Shown: positions 9,679-21,497 of the stretch, in pieces
Layout of the letters: every line of letters begins with the position of its first letter
How positions within the stretch are numbered: position 1 is the stretch's first letter
Assembly: GCF_918320885.1 (NCBI RefSeq)
Contig: NZ_OU907312.1
Location: 806,465-870,464 of the forward strand
Length of the DNA: 64,000 nucleotides
From: an unidentified bacterial endosymbiont
Lineage (GTDB): Bacteria; Pseudomonadota; Gammaproteobacteria; Enterobacterales; G038960095
Direction: 5' to 3'
The notes under the pieces: generated by a model
Seen by the model: only the letters and a program-made list of their open reading frames with translations
Told to the model about the DNA's origin: nothing
Database searches by the model: none
Made by a program: the position numbers and the translations under genes

Positions 9679-9978
9679 TTACTTGCGGGCCACTGAGAAG
9701 ATGCCCAAGGCTTTTTTTAGGATATCCCTCTCTTCGCGTGCTATCGCCAATTCTTTCCGCAATTGACTGAGCTCAGCATCAGACGCTTTCAGGTATCCTT
9801 TGCCCGGGAAAGCCTCTGCACCATCCTTGTTATGCTGATGGACCCACCCTGCCAATGTACTCTTGGGAACTCCCAATTCCTCGCTCAATTGACAGAGCGT
9901 TTTACCAGTGCTGTGATACAGCTTTACCGCATTCAGCTTGAATTCCTTATCATAGCTCCTTGATTCCCCTTGATTCAT
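9679..9978 (-). CDS. IS-A OrfA, HTH protein of the transposase
   Basis: 99 residues: a helix-turn-helix domain (KEFKLNAVKLYHSTGKT, ELGVPKSTLAGWV) and a C-terminal leucine-zipper-like helix (LRKELAIAREERDILKKAL). Near its end the codons for ILKKAL contain a run of seven A, a canonical IS3-family slippery sequence. Ribosomes slipping to -1 there read through without a stop into OrfB. Confidence 0.93.
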   Translation of the reverse strand: MNQGESRSYDKEFKLNAVKLYHSTGKTLCQLSEELGVPKSTLAGWVHQHNKDGAEAFPGKGYLKASDAELSQLRKELAIAREERDILKKALGIFSVARK

Positions 9979-10005
9979 AACTTCACCTCAAAAAGTAACA
10001 AAAAA

Positions 10006-10830
10006 TTATACGCTTTGTTCCTCTTCGTTGTGTCCGTTAAAGGGTAGCAAGATCAGAAAATTGTGCATTGGTGAGGCAGTTGCGAACGAATTTTTCTCTT
10101 GCCGCGCTTGGCAAGCATTGGTTTCAAACATAAAAGTAGCAGCTCCTATAATGTGTCCGACTCTTGCTGCCGATGCAAAGTTAGGCGACTGTTGAAGCGT
10201 GGGGGTTTCAAGTAAGAAACGGTTAGAATCAACAGATTGCAGAGAATTCTTGCCGCCCGGGCCAACACCTAGAAAATCATTCCAGTCAATCAAATTTTTT
10301 AGATAGCTATACTGTGGATCTTTTAACCGGTTGATGACCTCAGTATGTAAGCTCTTGATGGCAATCCCGAGGGTATCCCGTAGCCGAGTTGCCAGAACAG
10401 CATCTGTATCTGTCCACTGTACATTGTTTTCCCCCGGACTTTCAAAGGCTAGAGATTTTTGTAGCGCGTCTAGCAGGGCCTCCTTATCTTCAAAATTTTT
10501 ACTACCGTTATGCATGATATCGGCAATAAAATTGTGCATCTCATTGATGACTGGGCTTCTATTTTGAATGGTGGACCAATTTTCCTTGTCTTTATATTTT
10601 TGAGAGACGTCATCCAGGATGTCCAAAATCTCACGGTGGTTACTATGAGTAGGCTTAACTTTAATGAGTCGCTCAAATAATTCAGCACTACCTGCAGTAT
10701 TTAGCCAATTCATACCATCTTCTGTATCTGGTCCCTTATAAGAACTTTTGAGGTCTCTGGTGTTTTGTTTCAAAGTATCTATCAGATAAGTGCGGTCTTT
10801 AAAATCTCTGGCTTCTTTGTCTTCGTTCAT
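10006..10830 (-). pseudogene. Unknown protein, 3' end replaced by IS-A insertion
   Basis: I do not recognise this protein. The frame gives 274 residues, acidic, lysine- and asparagine-rich, mostly helical in look, with no signal peptide or membrane segment. The last 16 residues are encoded by the end of IS-A. If IS-A and one GAA duplication are removed, the frame goes from MHNF into PMNP and then tandem stops TAG TAA (8748-8756), so the original product was about 262 residues and lost only its last four. It may therefore still work. It is more A/T-rich than murI, and lies between murI and the rRNA operon on the opposite strand, which suggests acquisition. An effector or phage-type role is possible but unproven. 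Confidence 0.6.
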
Positions 10831-11096
10831 AGTAACACCCTAGTATTTTAAGTGAGTTTAGTGGTCGTTAATTTCCAACACATCAATGGCCAAACAGGAT
10901 GTGTTACACCCACTTTTGTGTCACTGGTTTTAAGTTGTCAAGTGTTTAGGAATAATTACCATTTGGAGTTTTATCCAATATGACAGGGGTCTGAAAAAAG
11001 GGGTTCTTCCCATAAGATGCCTGATCTTGCCCCTCAACTTCCAATCAAAGTGCACGCTTGTCATAAATTTATTCTTGAAACAGTATCATTTTCTGC
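10831..11096. other. Intergenic region upstream of the rRNA promoter
   Basis: No gene is visible. An A/T-rich stretch at about 11060-11093, directly before the rRNA -35 box, could be an UP element. The start of the unknown minus-strand gene must be driven from this stretch, but I see no convincing promoter for it. Confidence 0.4.
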
Positions 11097-11124
11097 TTGC
11101 AAGTCGAGCAAAAAGTCCTATAAT
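11097..11124 (+). promoter_or_regulatory. rRNA operon P1-type promoter
   Basis: -35 TTGCAA (11097-11102), a 16-bp spacer and a consensus -10 TATAAT (11119-11124), followed by a C-rich discriminator region. The 16-bp spacing and TATAAT match E. coli rrn P1 promoters. Transcription would start near 11132, about 175 bp before mature 16S. Confidence 0.75.
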
Positions 11125-11185
11125 ACGCCCTCTTACTGAGAGCGGGCTTGGTGAGGCGGTCTAAAAAAATCGTCTGACGTGAAAG

Positions 11186-11248
11186 TACTCAAGGTAAGTT
11201 GAGTAGCAGGGTTCTTTAAAAAATTGACAAACAATCTATGTGGGCACT
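11186..11248 (+). promoter_or_regulatory. rRNA leader: hairpin, boxA and 5' arm of pre-16S processing stem
   Basis: TACTCAA/TTGAGTA form a short hairpin (11186-11205). GTTCTTTAAA at 11211 is a boxA antitermination site. ACAAACAATCT...GCACT (11227-11248) pairs with 12897-12918 downstream of 16S to make the RNase III processing stem. Confidence 0.7.
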
Positions 11249-11305
11249 TAATTTTGAGTGACTTCTGCGTTGTAGGACTGAAGGGTTTTACGATGAATAG
11301 AAGTT

Positions 11306-12851
<1,546 letters not shown>

Positions 12852-12968
12852 CTGAAGTTAAAAGCAGGTGCTACGACGTAGGGTGATGAGAAGTTGAGTG
12901 CTCACAGAGATTGTTTGTTAGGGGTTATGCCAGAAGTTGGCTAAGCGACTGAGGTCTAGCTTCTGATT

Positions 12969-13044
12969 GTCCCCTTCGTCTAGAGGCCTAGGACATCGCC
13001 CTTTCACGGCGGTAACAGGGGTTCGACTCCCCTAGGGGACGCCA
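12969..13044 (+). tRNA. tRNA-Glu (UUC)
   Basis: 76 nt cloverleaf with acceptor arms GTCCCCT and AGGGGAC, anticodon loop CTTTCAC with TTC at 13003-13005, T arm with GTTCGA, and encoded CCA (13042-13044). A single tRNA-Glu in the 16S-23S spacer matches the rrnB-type spacer of enterics. Confidence 0.97.
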
Positions 13045-13106
13045 TATAGCAGAAGTCAGAGGTTGGGGTATGGGAGAGCCTGTATTGTGATCTGTGATTT
13101 TTGTGA

Positions 13107-13163
13107 GTTCTTTAACAATTTGGATATTAGCGATATAGCCCTGAAGGTTATTGTGGGTTGTAG

Positions 13164-13170
<7 letters not shown>
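13107..13170 (+). promoter_or_regulatory. Spacer boxA and 5' arm of pre-23S stem
   Basis: GTTCTTTAACA (13107-13117) is a boxA site. GGATATTAGCGATA (13122-13135) pairs perfectly with TATCGCTAATATCC (16128-16141), and GTTGTAGGGTTAAG (13157-13170) pairs perfectly with CTTAACCCTACAAC (16087-16100), giving the long pre-23S RNase III stem. Confidence 0.8.
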
Positions 13171-16095
<2,925 letters not shown>

Positions 16096-16169
16096 ACAAC
16101 ACCAGAGTGACTTTAGGGGCAGGGAGTTATCGCTAATATCCAGAGGTGGTTAGAGTGTTTGTATTTATT

Positions 16170-16289
16170 TGCTTGGTGGCAATAGCGCGATGGACCCACC
16201 TGAATCCATTCCGAACTCAGAAGTGAAACGTTGCAGCGCCGATGGTCGTGTGGGGTCTCCCCATGTTAGAGTAGGTCACCGCCGAGCAA
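16170..16289 (+). rRNA. 5S ribosomal RNA
   Basis: 120 nt by alignment with the E. coli 5S: TGCTTGGTGGC at the 5' end, CCGAACTCAGAAGTGAAACG in the middle, and CCGCCGAGCAA closing the terminal helix. The flanks TGTTTGTATTTATTTGCT and AGCAAATAAACACAAACA extend the pairing with one mismatch, a precursor processing stem. Confidence 0.95.
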
Positions 16290-16390
16290 ATAAACACAAA
16301 CATTTATAGGTAGAAGTTTGAACTTGATGTGACAGTTAGCCGTTTTTCTAGCTGCGATTGACTGTCAGGTGATGTTTAAATTGTCGACTT

Positions 16391-16920
16391 CTACATACGA
16401 ATACTAACTGTTTGACCACACCAGCGCTCAGGGACACTATAACGGTTACCTCTGACTTCAATATAGCTATCCCAAGCAACTTTCCTGACATCAAAGTAGC
16501 TAGTATCAAAATCTCTGGCGGGTAAAGGGGTTAGAGCATGACATTCTTGGGCAAAGCGCTCTTGCGGAGTTTGTTCAAAATAGCGTAACTGACGTTGGTC
16601 GGCAACCGTCTCCAGCCACTGTGCCAATAGCAAGTTGAGAAGACTATAGCTCTCAAATCGCCGATAACGGACAAAAAAATTACCTTTCACATAACCTACT
16701 GCTCGTTCTACCTTGCCCTTAGTCTGTGCTCGACGAACCCTACAAGCTTTAGCGGTAAACCCATCATGGCCAGCCAACTGTAGAAAACCTTCGTTGAATT
16801 GAACCTCCCCTTTGGGGCTATGCTTCAATACTGCAGCCTTCTGGTTATCAACCAAAACAGTCTTCACGCCACCCCTAAAGTTAAAGGGTAGTGGGTCATA
16901 ATGACTGATAGTGAAATTTA
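16391..16920 (-). pseudogene. IS21-family IstA transposase fragment
   Basis: Minus-strand fragment of an IstA-type DDE transposase: GGVKTVLVDNQKAAVLKHSP, RAQTKGKVERAVGYVKGNFF, and RGNRYSVPERWCGQTVSIR match the second half of IstA. Both ends are missing: the 5' side runs into an IS1 fragment and the 3' side is cut about 100 bp after the 5S gene. An istB fragment occurs separately at 51448-51575 and may derive from the same kind of element. Confidence 0.8.
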
Positions 16921-17200
16921 TCGATAGAAGCACCGATAACTTTTTCATGAAGTTCTATAGATTTAGAGAAGCAAATAGTTCGTCTAGCCAAGCGCTTGAT
17001 GTGCGTACGCAGCGTTAGATGATGGCGTTCAATGCGTTGAGTCAAAATCTTACCAACTAGGTGCTTCAATTGGGAAAGCTGTTGCTGATAATTTGGCCAA
17101 CCATCGGTAGTGAACCTCCCCATTGAAAATCTCTTAAGCAGTTGTAGTCAGCGTCGTAAGGTTTCAGTGGTTCTTGGCCCAAAAACAGGAGCAAGCACCT
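16896..17200 (-). pseudogene. IS1-family InsB fragment with internal stop
   Basis: The conserved InsB C-terminus is clear: TDGWPNYQQQ, HLVGKILTQRIERHHLTLRT, IKRLARRTICFSKSIELHEK, ending in DKFHYQSL and stop. Upstream the frame continues as VFGPRTTETLRR and then meets a TGA before LQLLKRF, so the gene is dead. A second InsB fragment lies at 30882-31076. Confidence 0.85.
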
Positions 17201-17202
17201 TT

Positions 17203-17613
17203 TGATCTTGACCCGTTTTAACGGACACTAAGAAGAGAAACCCTCTAGTTGCTGTTGCCTGCTATTTTCAAACTCTACTGGTGAAACGTAGTTGAGTGTT
17301 GAATGCCGTCTTTTACGGTTATAAAACACCATGATGTACTCAAAAATACTCTGTTTAGCCTGTTCCTGGGTCTCATAGGACTCAAAGTAGACATGCTCGG
17401 TCTTTAGGGTATGGAAAAAGCTCTCAGCGGCTGCATTATCATAACAATTTCCAATCCCACTCATGCTCAGTAAAATACCCTGTTGTTCGGCTACCCTGAT
17501 CGGAATGATGAATCAGGCTCCCCGAGGGTTTTCTGTGTGTTACTGCCTGTTGTAGAGCGGCTATAACTAGAGAAGCCGTCATATGAGCTTGCATTGCTAG
17601 TCCAACAATGTAC
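17203..17613 (-). pseudogene. IS3-family OrfB remnant, distinct element (IS-C)
   Basis: Starts with an IS end TGATCTTGACCCGTTTTAAC at 17203 and carries the OrfB C-terminus on the minus strand: GNCYDNAAAESFFHTLKTEH and YNRKRRHSTLNYVSPVEF. Upstream parts (LAMQAHMTASLVIAAL, SLIHHSDQGSR) are in another frame, so a frameshift separates them, and the N-terminal half is cut off by IS-B. It is similar to but clearly diverged from IS-A. Confidence 0.8.
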
Positions 17614-18780
17614 TGATCTGCCCTTGAATTAGTGCACACCTTGTTTTCAAATGTAAGATTGAAAATGAGGTTAGTATGTCAAGACAGCAGTATACGCCTG
17701 AGTTTAAACGACGGGCTCTGGAATTGCTGGCGGAGAGCGGCAAATCTGATCCCCAACTGGCTAGCGAGTTGGGGATCAGTGACAATACGTTGTATGGTTG
17801 GCGGCACACAGCCAAGGCTGATAAAAGCTTTACTCGCCAGCCACAATGCTCTGAGCAAGCGCTAGAGATAAGGCGTTTAAAGAGGAAGGTCATTGAATTA
17901 GAAGAAGATAAATTAATTTTAAAAAAAGTGGCAGCGCTCTTTTCCAGGGAAAGCAGGAGAGGTTCGCTATGATACTGAAACAACAAGCTTTCCACCCATT
18001 TAAACGGCTATGTGTTTTATTATCAGTCAGTCGGCGCGGTTTTTACGCCTGGCTTAATCGCCGACCTGGCCAGCGTGGTCAGGAAGATAAAGTCTTAGGT
18101 GAACGCATTCTGGCGCTACATCTGGCCAGTAGAAAAACCTACGGTGTTCGACGAATCAGGGTTGATTTACAGGCTGAACAGCGCTATTGCGGCAAGGAGC
18201 GTATTGCTAAGTTGATGAAACAGCTGGGTATAAAAGCAGCAGCCACCCGTCAACATCAAGTGACGACGGACAGTAACCATCGGTTACCAATAGCTCCTAA
18301 TTTGCTGAATCGACATTTTTCTCCACCAGGCGCTAATCAGGCTTGGGCCAGTGATATCAGCACTATTTCAACTCAAACGGGCTTTCTGTATTTGGCTACA
18401 GTGATTGACCTCTATAGCCGTATGATCGTTGGCTGGAGCCTAAGCGGTAGCCTTAAAACGCCATTAATAATCGATGCTCTGACCATGGCTAGGACTCGAC
18501 GTCAGCCACCAACAGGATTGGTGATTCACTCTGACCGAGGGAGCCAGTATGCTAGTGCTCTGTATCAGAAAACACTTAAAAATTATGGTATGGTTTGCTC
18601 GATGAGCAGTACTGGATGCTGTTATGACAATGCCGTCATGGAAAGCTTCTATCACACACTTAAGGTAGAGCTTATCTATACCATGAAATTAATGACGGAA
18701 CAGCAGGCATCTAACGCAATATTTGACTATATAGAATCGTTTTATAATCGTCAGCGTAGACATTCTACACTGAATTATCT
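17614..18780 (+). mobile_element. IS-B (IS3 family), 3' end truncated by IS66
   Basis: Second IS3-family element with two overlapping frames, orfA and orfB. The left edge is approximate (near TGATCTGCCCTTG at 17614). The right end is lost where an IS66-type terminus (GTAAGCG) begins at 18781. Fragments of the same element recur at 61168-61589 and 62843-63463; the last one retains the missing C-terminal codons. Confidence 0.8.
17676..17972 (+). CDS. IS-B OrfA
   Basis: 98 residues: HTH domain (MSRQQYTPEFKRRALELL, LGISDNTLYGWRHTAK) and a basic coiled-coil C-terminus (IRRLKRKVIELEEDKLILKK). The stop overlaps the OrfB start by 4 bp (ATGA), and an A-rich stretch coding LILKKVA is a possible slippery site. 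Confidence 0.88.
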   Translation: MSRQQYTPEFKRRALELLAESGKSDPQLASELGISDNTLYGWRHTAKADKSFTRQPQCSEQALEIRRLKRKVIELEEDKLILKKVAALFSRESRRGSL

Positions 18781-18783
18781 GTA
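17969..18783 (+). pseudogene. IS-B OrfB, C-terminally truncated
   Basis: 271 residues of an IS3-family catalytic protein: YGVRRIRVDLQAEQRYCGKE, the DDE region with ASDISTI, HSDRGSQYAS and NAVMESFYHTLK, and RRHSTLNYL. The stop codon is created by the IS66 end. The complete C-terminus seen at 63463 adds SPMAYEVALD, so only about ten residues are missing. Confidence 0.85.
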
Positions 18784-19230
18784 AGCGACAAGCCAGTACC
18801 GTGTAGAAAATGGACGGTGATGCCGTCAAAGTAGTTCTCTTTTAAAATCCTGCTGGGAACTACCATGATCGCTAACATTACTAGGGCGAATAACCGCCGT
18901 AAGCCAGCTTATTACAGTCCTGAATTTAAACAACGCCTAGCGGCAGATGCCAGTCAGCCGGGGGTTTCACTCTCAACTATTGCTCAAAAAGAAGGCATCA
19001 GCCTATCTGCTCTATCCAAATGGCGAAGGCAATACCAGCAGCCAGAGCCTGCCACCTTGTTCCCGATAGCAGTTGAAGCAGACAGTCCACTCCTTCCAGC
19101 TAGCCAGTTAGAAAGTAAGGGATCTCCGCCTGTAGAGATAACAGCCTCGCCAATGGGGATGATCGAGATCACACTACAACAAGCTAAGATCCGAATTAAT
19201 GGCTTGGTTGATGCCAATGCATTACAGGTC
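18781..19230 (+). mobile_element. IS66-family element, 5' part only
   Basis: Begins with the IS66-type terminus GTAAGCGACAAGCCAGTACC and contains tnpA. It is cut at 19230 by an IS-A end; tnpB and tnpC are absent. A second, more decayed copy of the same 5' part starts at 51576. Confidence 0.8.
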
Positions 19231-19233
19231 TGA
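18865..19233 (+). pseudogene. IS66 TnpA, truncated
   Basis: 122 residues with the N-terminal HTH of IS66 accessory protein TnpA (YYSPEFKQRLAADA, ISLSALSKWRRQYQQ) and the EITLQQAKIRINGLVDANAL C-terminal segment. The stop codon TGA is supplied by the first bases of the IS-A end at 19231. TnpA alone does not transpose. Confidence 0.8.
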
Positions 19234-19258
19234 TCTTGCCACCTTTTTTTAGACACAG
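19231..19258 (-). repeat. Solo 28-bp IS-A end
   Basis: TGATCTTGCCACCTTTTTTT followed by AGACACAG is the orfB-side terminus of IS-A with the rest of that copy missing. It directly abuts the orfA-side terminus of the next, full copy, so two IS-A ends lie head to head with no spacer. Confidence 0.85.
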
Positions 19259-19335
19259 TGATCTTGCTACCCTTTAACGGACACAACGAAGAGGAACAAA
19301 GCGTATAATTTTTTGTTACTTTTTGAGGTGAAGTT

Positions 19336-19635
19336 ATGAATCAAGGGGAATCAAGGAGCTATGATAAGGAATTCAAGCTGAATGCGGTAAAGCTGTATCA
19401 CAGCACTGGTAAAACGCTCTGTCAATTGAGCGAGGAATTGGGAGTTCCCAAGAGTACATTGGCAGGGTGGGTCCATCAGCATAACAAGGATGGTGCAGAG
19501 GCTTTCCCGGGCAAAGGATACCTGAAAGCGTCTGATGCTGAGCTCAGTCAATTGCGGAAAGAATTGGCGATAGCACGCGAAGAGAGGGATATCCTAAAAA
19601 AAGCCTTGGGCATCTTCTCAGTGGCCCGCAAGTAA
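19336..19635 (+). CDS. IS-A OrfA (copy 2)
   Basis: 99 residues, identical in translation to OrfA of copy 1. Start ATG follows TTTTTGAGGTGAAGTT, with GAGGTGA as ribosome site. Confidence 0.93.
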   Translation: MNQGESRSYDKEFKLNAVKLYHSTGKTLCQLSEELGVPKSTLAGWVHQHNKDGAEAFPGKGYLKASDAELSQLRKELAIAREERDILKKALGIFSVARK

Positions 19636-19646
19636 AATACCAGTTT

Positions 19647-20501
19647 ATGCAAAAGCATGCTGGGGAATTCAGCGTAGAGAGGATGTCCAACGTGTTAGGT
19701 GTATCCCGCAGTGGCTATTATCAGTTTATCAAGGCTGAGCCATCCAAGCGCTATTGTGAGGATGAGCGTTTAATATCTGAAATTAAAGAGGTTTATACCA
19801 TAAGCAACCAAATTTACGGTAGCCCACGTATCCATGCTGAGTTACGAGCTAGAGGTGAGCGCTGTTCACGCAAACGGGTTTGTCGGCTAATGAAAGCAGC
19901 CCATATTGCGGCTAAGATGAAAAAACGATTTAAGGTAACCACAATAGTCGATCCAAAGGCCGCAGTGGCGCCTAATTTACTCAAGCAGAAGTTCACAGCC
20001 ACTCGCCCTGATCAATACTGGGCAGCAGATATTACCTATATTCCGACCCAAGAGGGATGGTTGTATGTTGCTATCGTACTGGACCTGTTCTCTCGTAGTA
20101 TCGTGGGGATGGATATGCAAGCTCACATGACCACCGAGTTAGTAGCCGCAGCATTACGCCAGGCAATAACACGGAGGAAGCCTGCTGCAGGTCTCATCCA
20201 CCACTCCGACCGAGGCAGCCAGTATACCAGCAAAGGATTCAAGGCTGTATCGGCGCATCACCAGATAACGCTTAGCATGAGTAGTACGGGCAATTGTTAT
20301 GACAATGCAGTAGCAGAGAGTTTTTTCCATACCTTAAAAACAGAGCACACCCACTTTGAACGTTTTGAGAGCAGAGAACAAGCCAAATTGAGCATTTTTG
20401 AATACGTAGAAGTGTTTTATAACCGACAGAGACGGCACTCAACGCTAGGCTATCTGTCTCCTGTAAATTTTGAAAAAAATTGGTTATCCCAGGTCGCTTA
20501 A
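19647..20501 (+). CDS. IS-A OrfB (copy 2)
   Basis: 284 residues, identical in translation to OrfB of copy 1, intact DDE residues. Confidence 0.93.
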   Translation: MQKHAGEFSVERMSNVLGVSRSGYYQFIKAEPSKRYCEDERLISEIKEVYTISNQIYGSPRIHAELRARGERCSRKRVCRLMKAAHIAAKMKKRFKVTTIVDPKAAVAPNLLKQKFTATRPDQYWAADITYIPTQEGWLYVAIVLDLFSRSIVGMDMQAHMTTELVAAALRQAITRRKPAAGLIHHSDRGSQYTSKGFKAVSAHHQITLSMSSTGNCYDNAVAESFFHTLKTEHTHFERFESREQAKLSIFEYVEVFYNRQRRHSTLGYLSPVNFEKNWLSQVA

Positions 20502-20541
20502 GGTTTCTCTTCTCTGTGTCTAAAAAAAGGTGGCAAGATCA

Positions 20542-21305
20542 TGTCGAGTATGTTCTATTTGGCACAGATTTTTTAGTTGATCGAACACTGTTTCAACCAA
20601 TGAACGCTTACTCAGTAATGCTTTATCAAAAGCTGAATGAGTAATTGGTGCCATGTTTTTTCTGACTTTAGTCACTAAATCTACGCCTAGCACTTTTAAT
20701 GTTTCTGTTAAAGATTTGGAGAGATAGCCTTTGTCAGCATAAAGCTTGCCTACGATGCCCTGAAGCAACCTGGGTAATGGTTTACGATCATTCACATTGC
20801 CTGGAGTGAGACGACAGTTAAGGATCTCTCCCAGGTGATTGATAACGATGTGTAACTTGAAACCAAAAAACCACCCTGTCGAAGATTTACCCCGTTCGGC
20901 CAGACCGTGGAAAACTCGATGTCTCTTAATACGCAAGTTATCACAAACCGCTAGTGGCGTAGAATCGACAATACTGATACCTGTTGGCTTACCTTTTAGC
21001 GATTGGAAAAAGGCAGCGAAAGCTAAGGCACAGCGGGGCATGAGCTCAATACAACGCGAATAAGAGGGCAGTTTTGGGAACTCTGCGCGCAAATATTGGC
21101 AGACATAATTCAAATAGAATCTCTTGAATTGCCGATGGCGTAACTGATGAAAAAGGACCAGTAGAGTCATCATTTCTGATAGAGATAGCTGAGTTTTGCG
21201 TCGTCGAAAGCGTTGTTTGTCAGCGAGCAATCGTGAGTACATCTCTGGCTCAAATTTTTTACAAAAATCATCGATTCTGCAGAAAAGTTCGGTAAGATCG
21301 TCCAT
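20542..21305 (-). pseudogene. IS982-family transposase, C-terminally truncated by IS-A
   Basis: About 254 native residues on the minus strand: MDDLTELFCRIDDFCKKFEP at the N-terminus, LSEMMTLLVLFHQLRHRQFK, then the DDE-type core SIVDSTPLAVCDN, RGKSSTGWFFGFKLH and LYADKGYLSK, ending SLVETVFDQLKNL. These are hallmarks of IS982 transposases. The last residues of the open frame come from the IS-A terminus, which cuts off the C-terminus. The element lies just downstream of the SKWP-repeat gene. Confidence 0.85.
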
Positions 21306-21497
21306 GAAGTGCCTCGTTTTTTCTCGGTTGGTTGCGTTTGCAGCACCACTATCCTTGAAATACGGGGCACTTTCTTGTTTTATAACAATAAATTAGACTA
21401 AAAATAGGACAACCACTTATCCCGAACTGAGGTTAACTTATCAAGAGCCGCTAAAGAAACGCCTGGTTTGAGATAGTTTACCGCATTCGACAGTGAT

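Larger units (their letters stand above)
8773..10055 (-). mobile_element. IS-A copy 1 (IS3 family, 1283 bp, complete, with target duplication)
   Basis: Complete element in minus orientation. Ends are imperfect inverted repeats: TGATCTTGCCACCTTTTTTT at the orfB end and TGATCTTGCTACCCTTTAAC at the orfA end, each followed by GACACA and GAAGAG. The flanks carry a 3-bp direct repeat GAA (8770-8772 and 10056-10058), as expected for IS3-family insertion. It holds orfA and orfB in the arrangement needed for -1 frameshifting. It sits in the last codons of the unknown gene at 10006-10830. Confidence 0.95.
19259..20541 (+). mobile_element. IS-A copy 2 (complete, plus strand)
   Basis: 1283 bp, same length and apparently identical sequence to copy 1. 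Target duplication is not visible: flanks are IS66/IS-A debris on the left and an IS982 gene on the right. The slippery run of seven A is at 19596-19602. Confidence 0.93.

Noticed and set aside
16316-16393. Long inverted repeat after 5S (TGACAGT / ACTGTCA and TAGAAGT / ACTTCTA) as the rRNA terminator
   Set aside because: The loop is long, there is no proper T tract behind the stem and it adjoins an IS21 piece, so I could not tell a terminator from IS debris.
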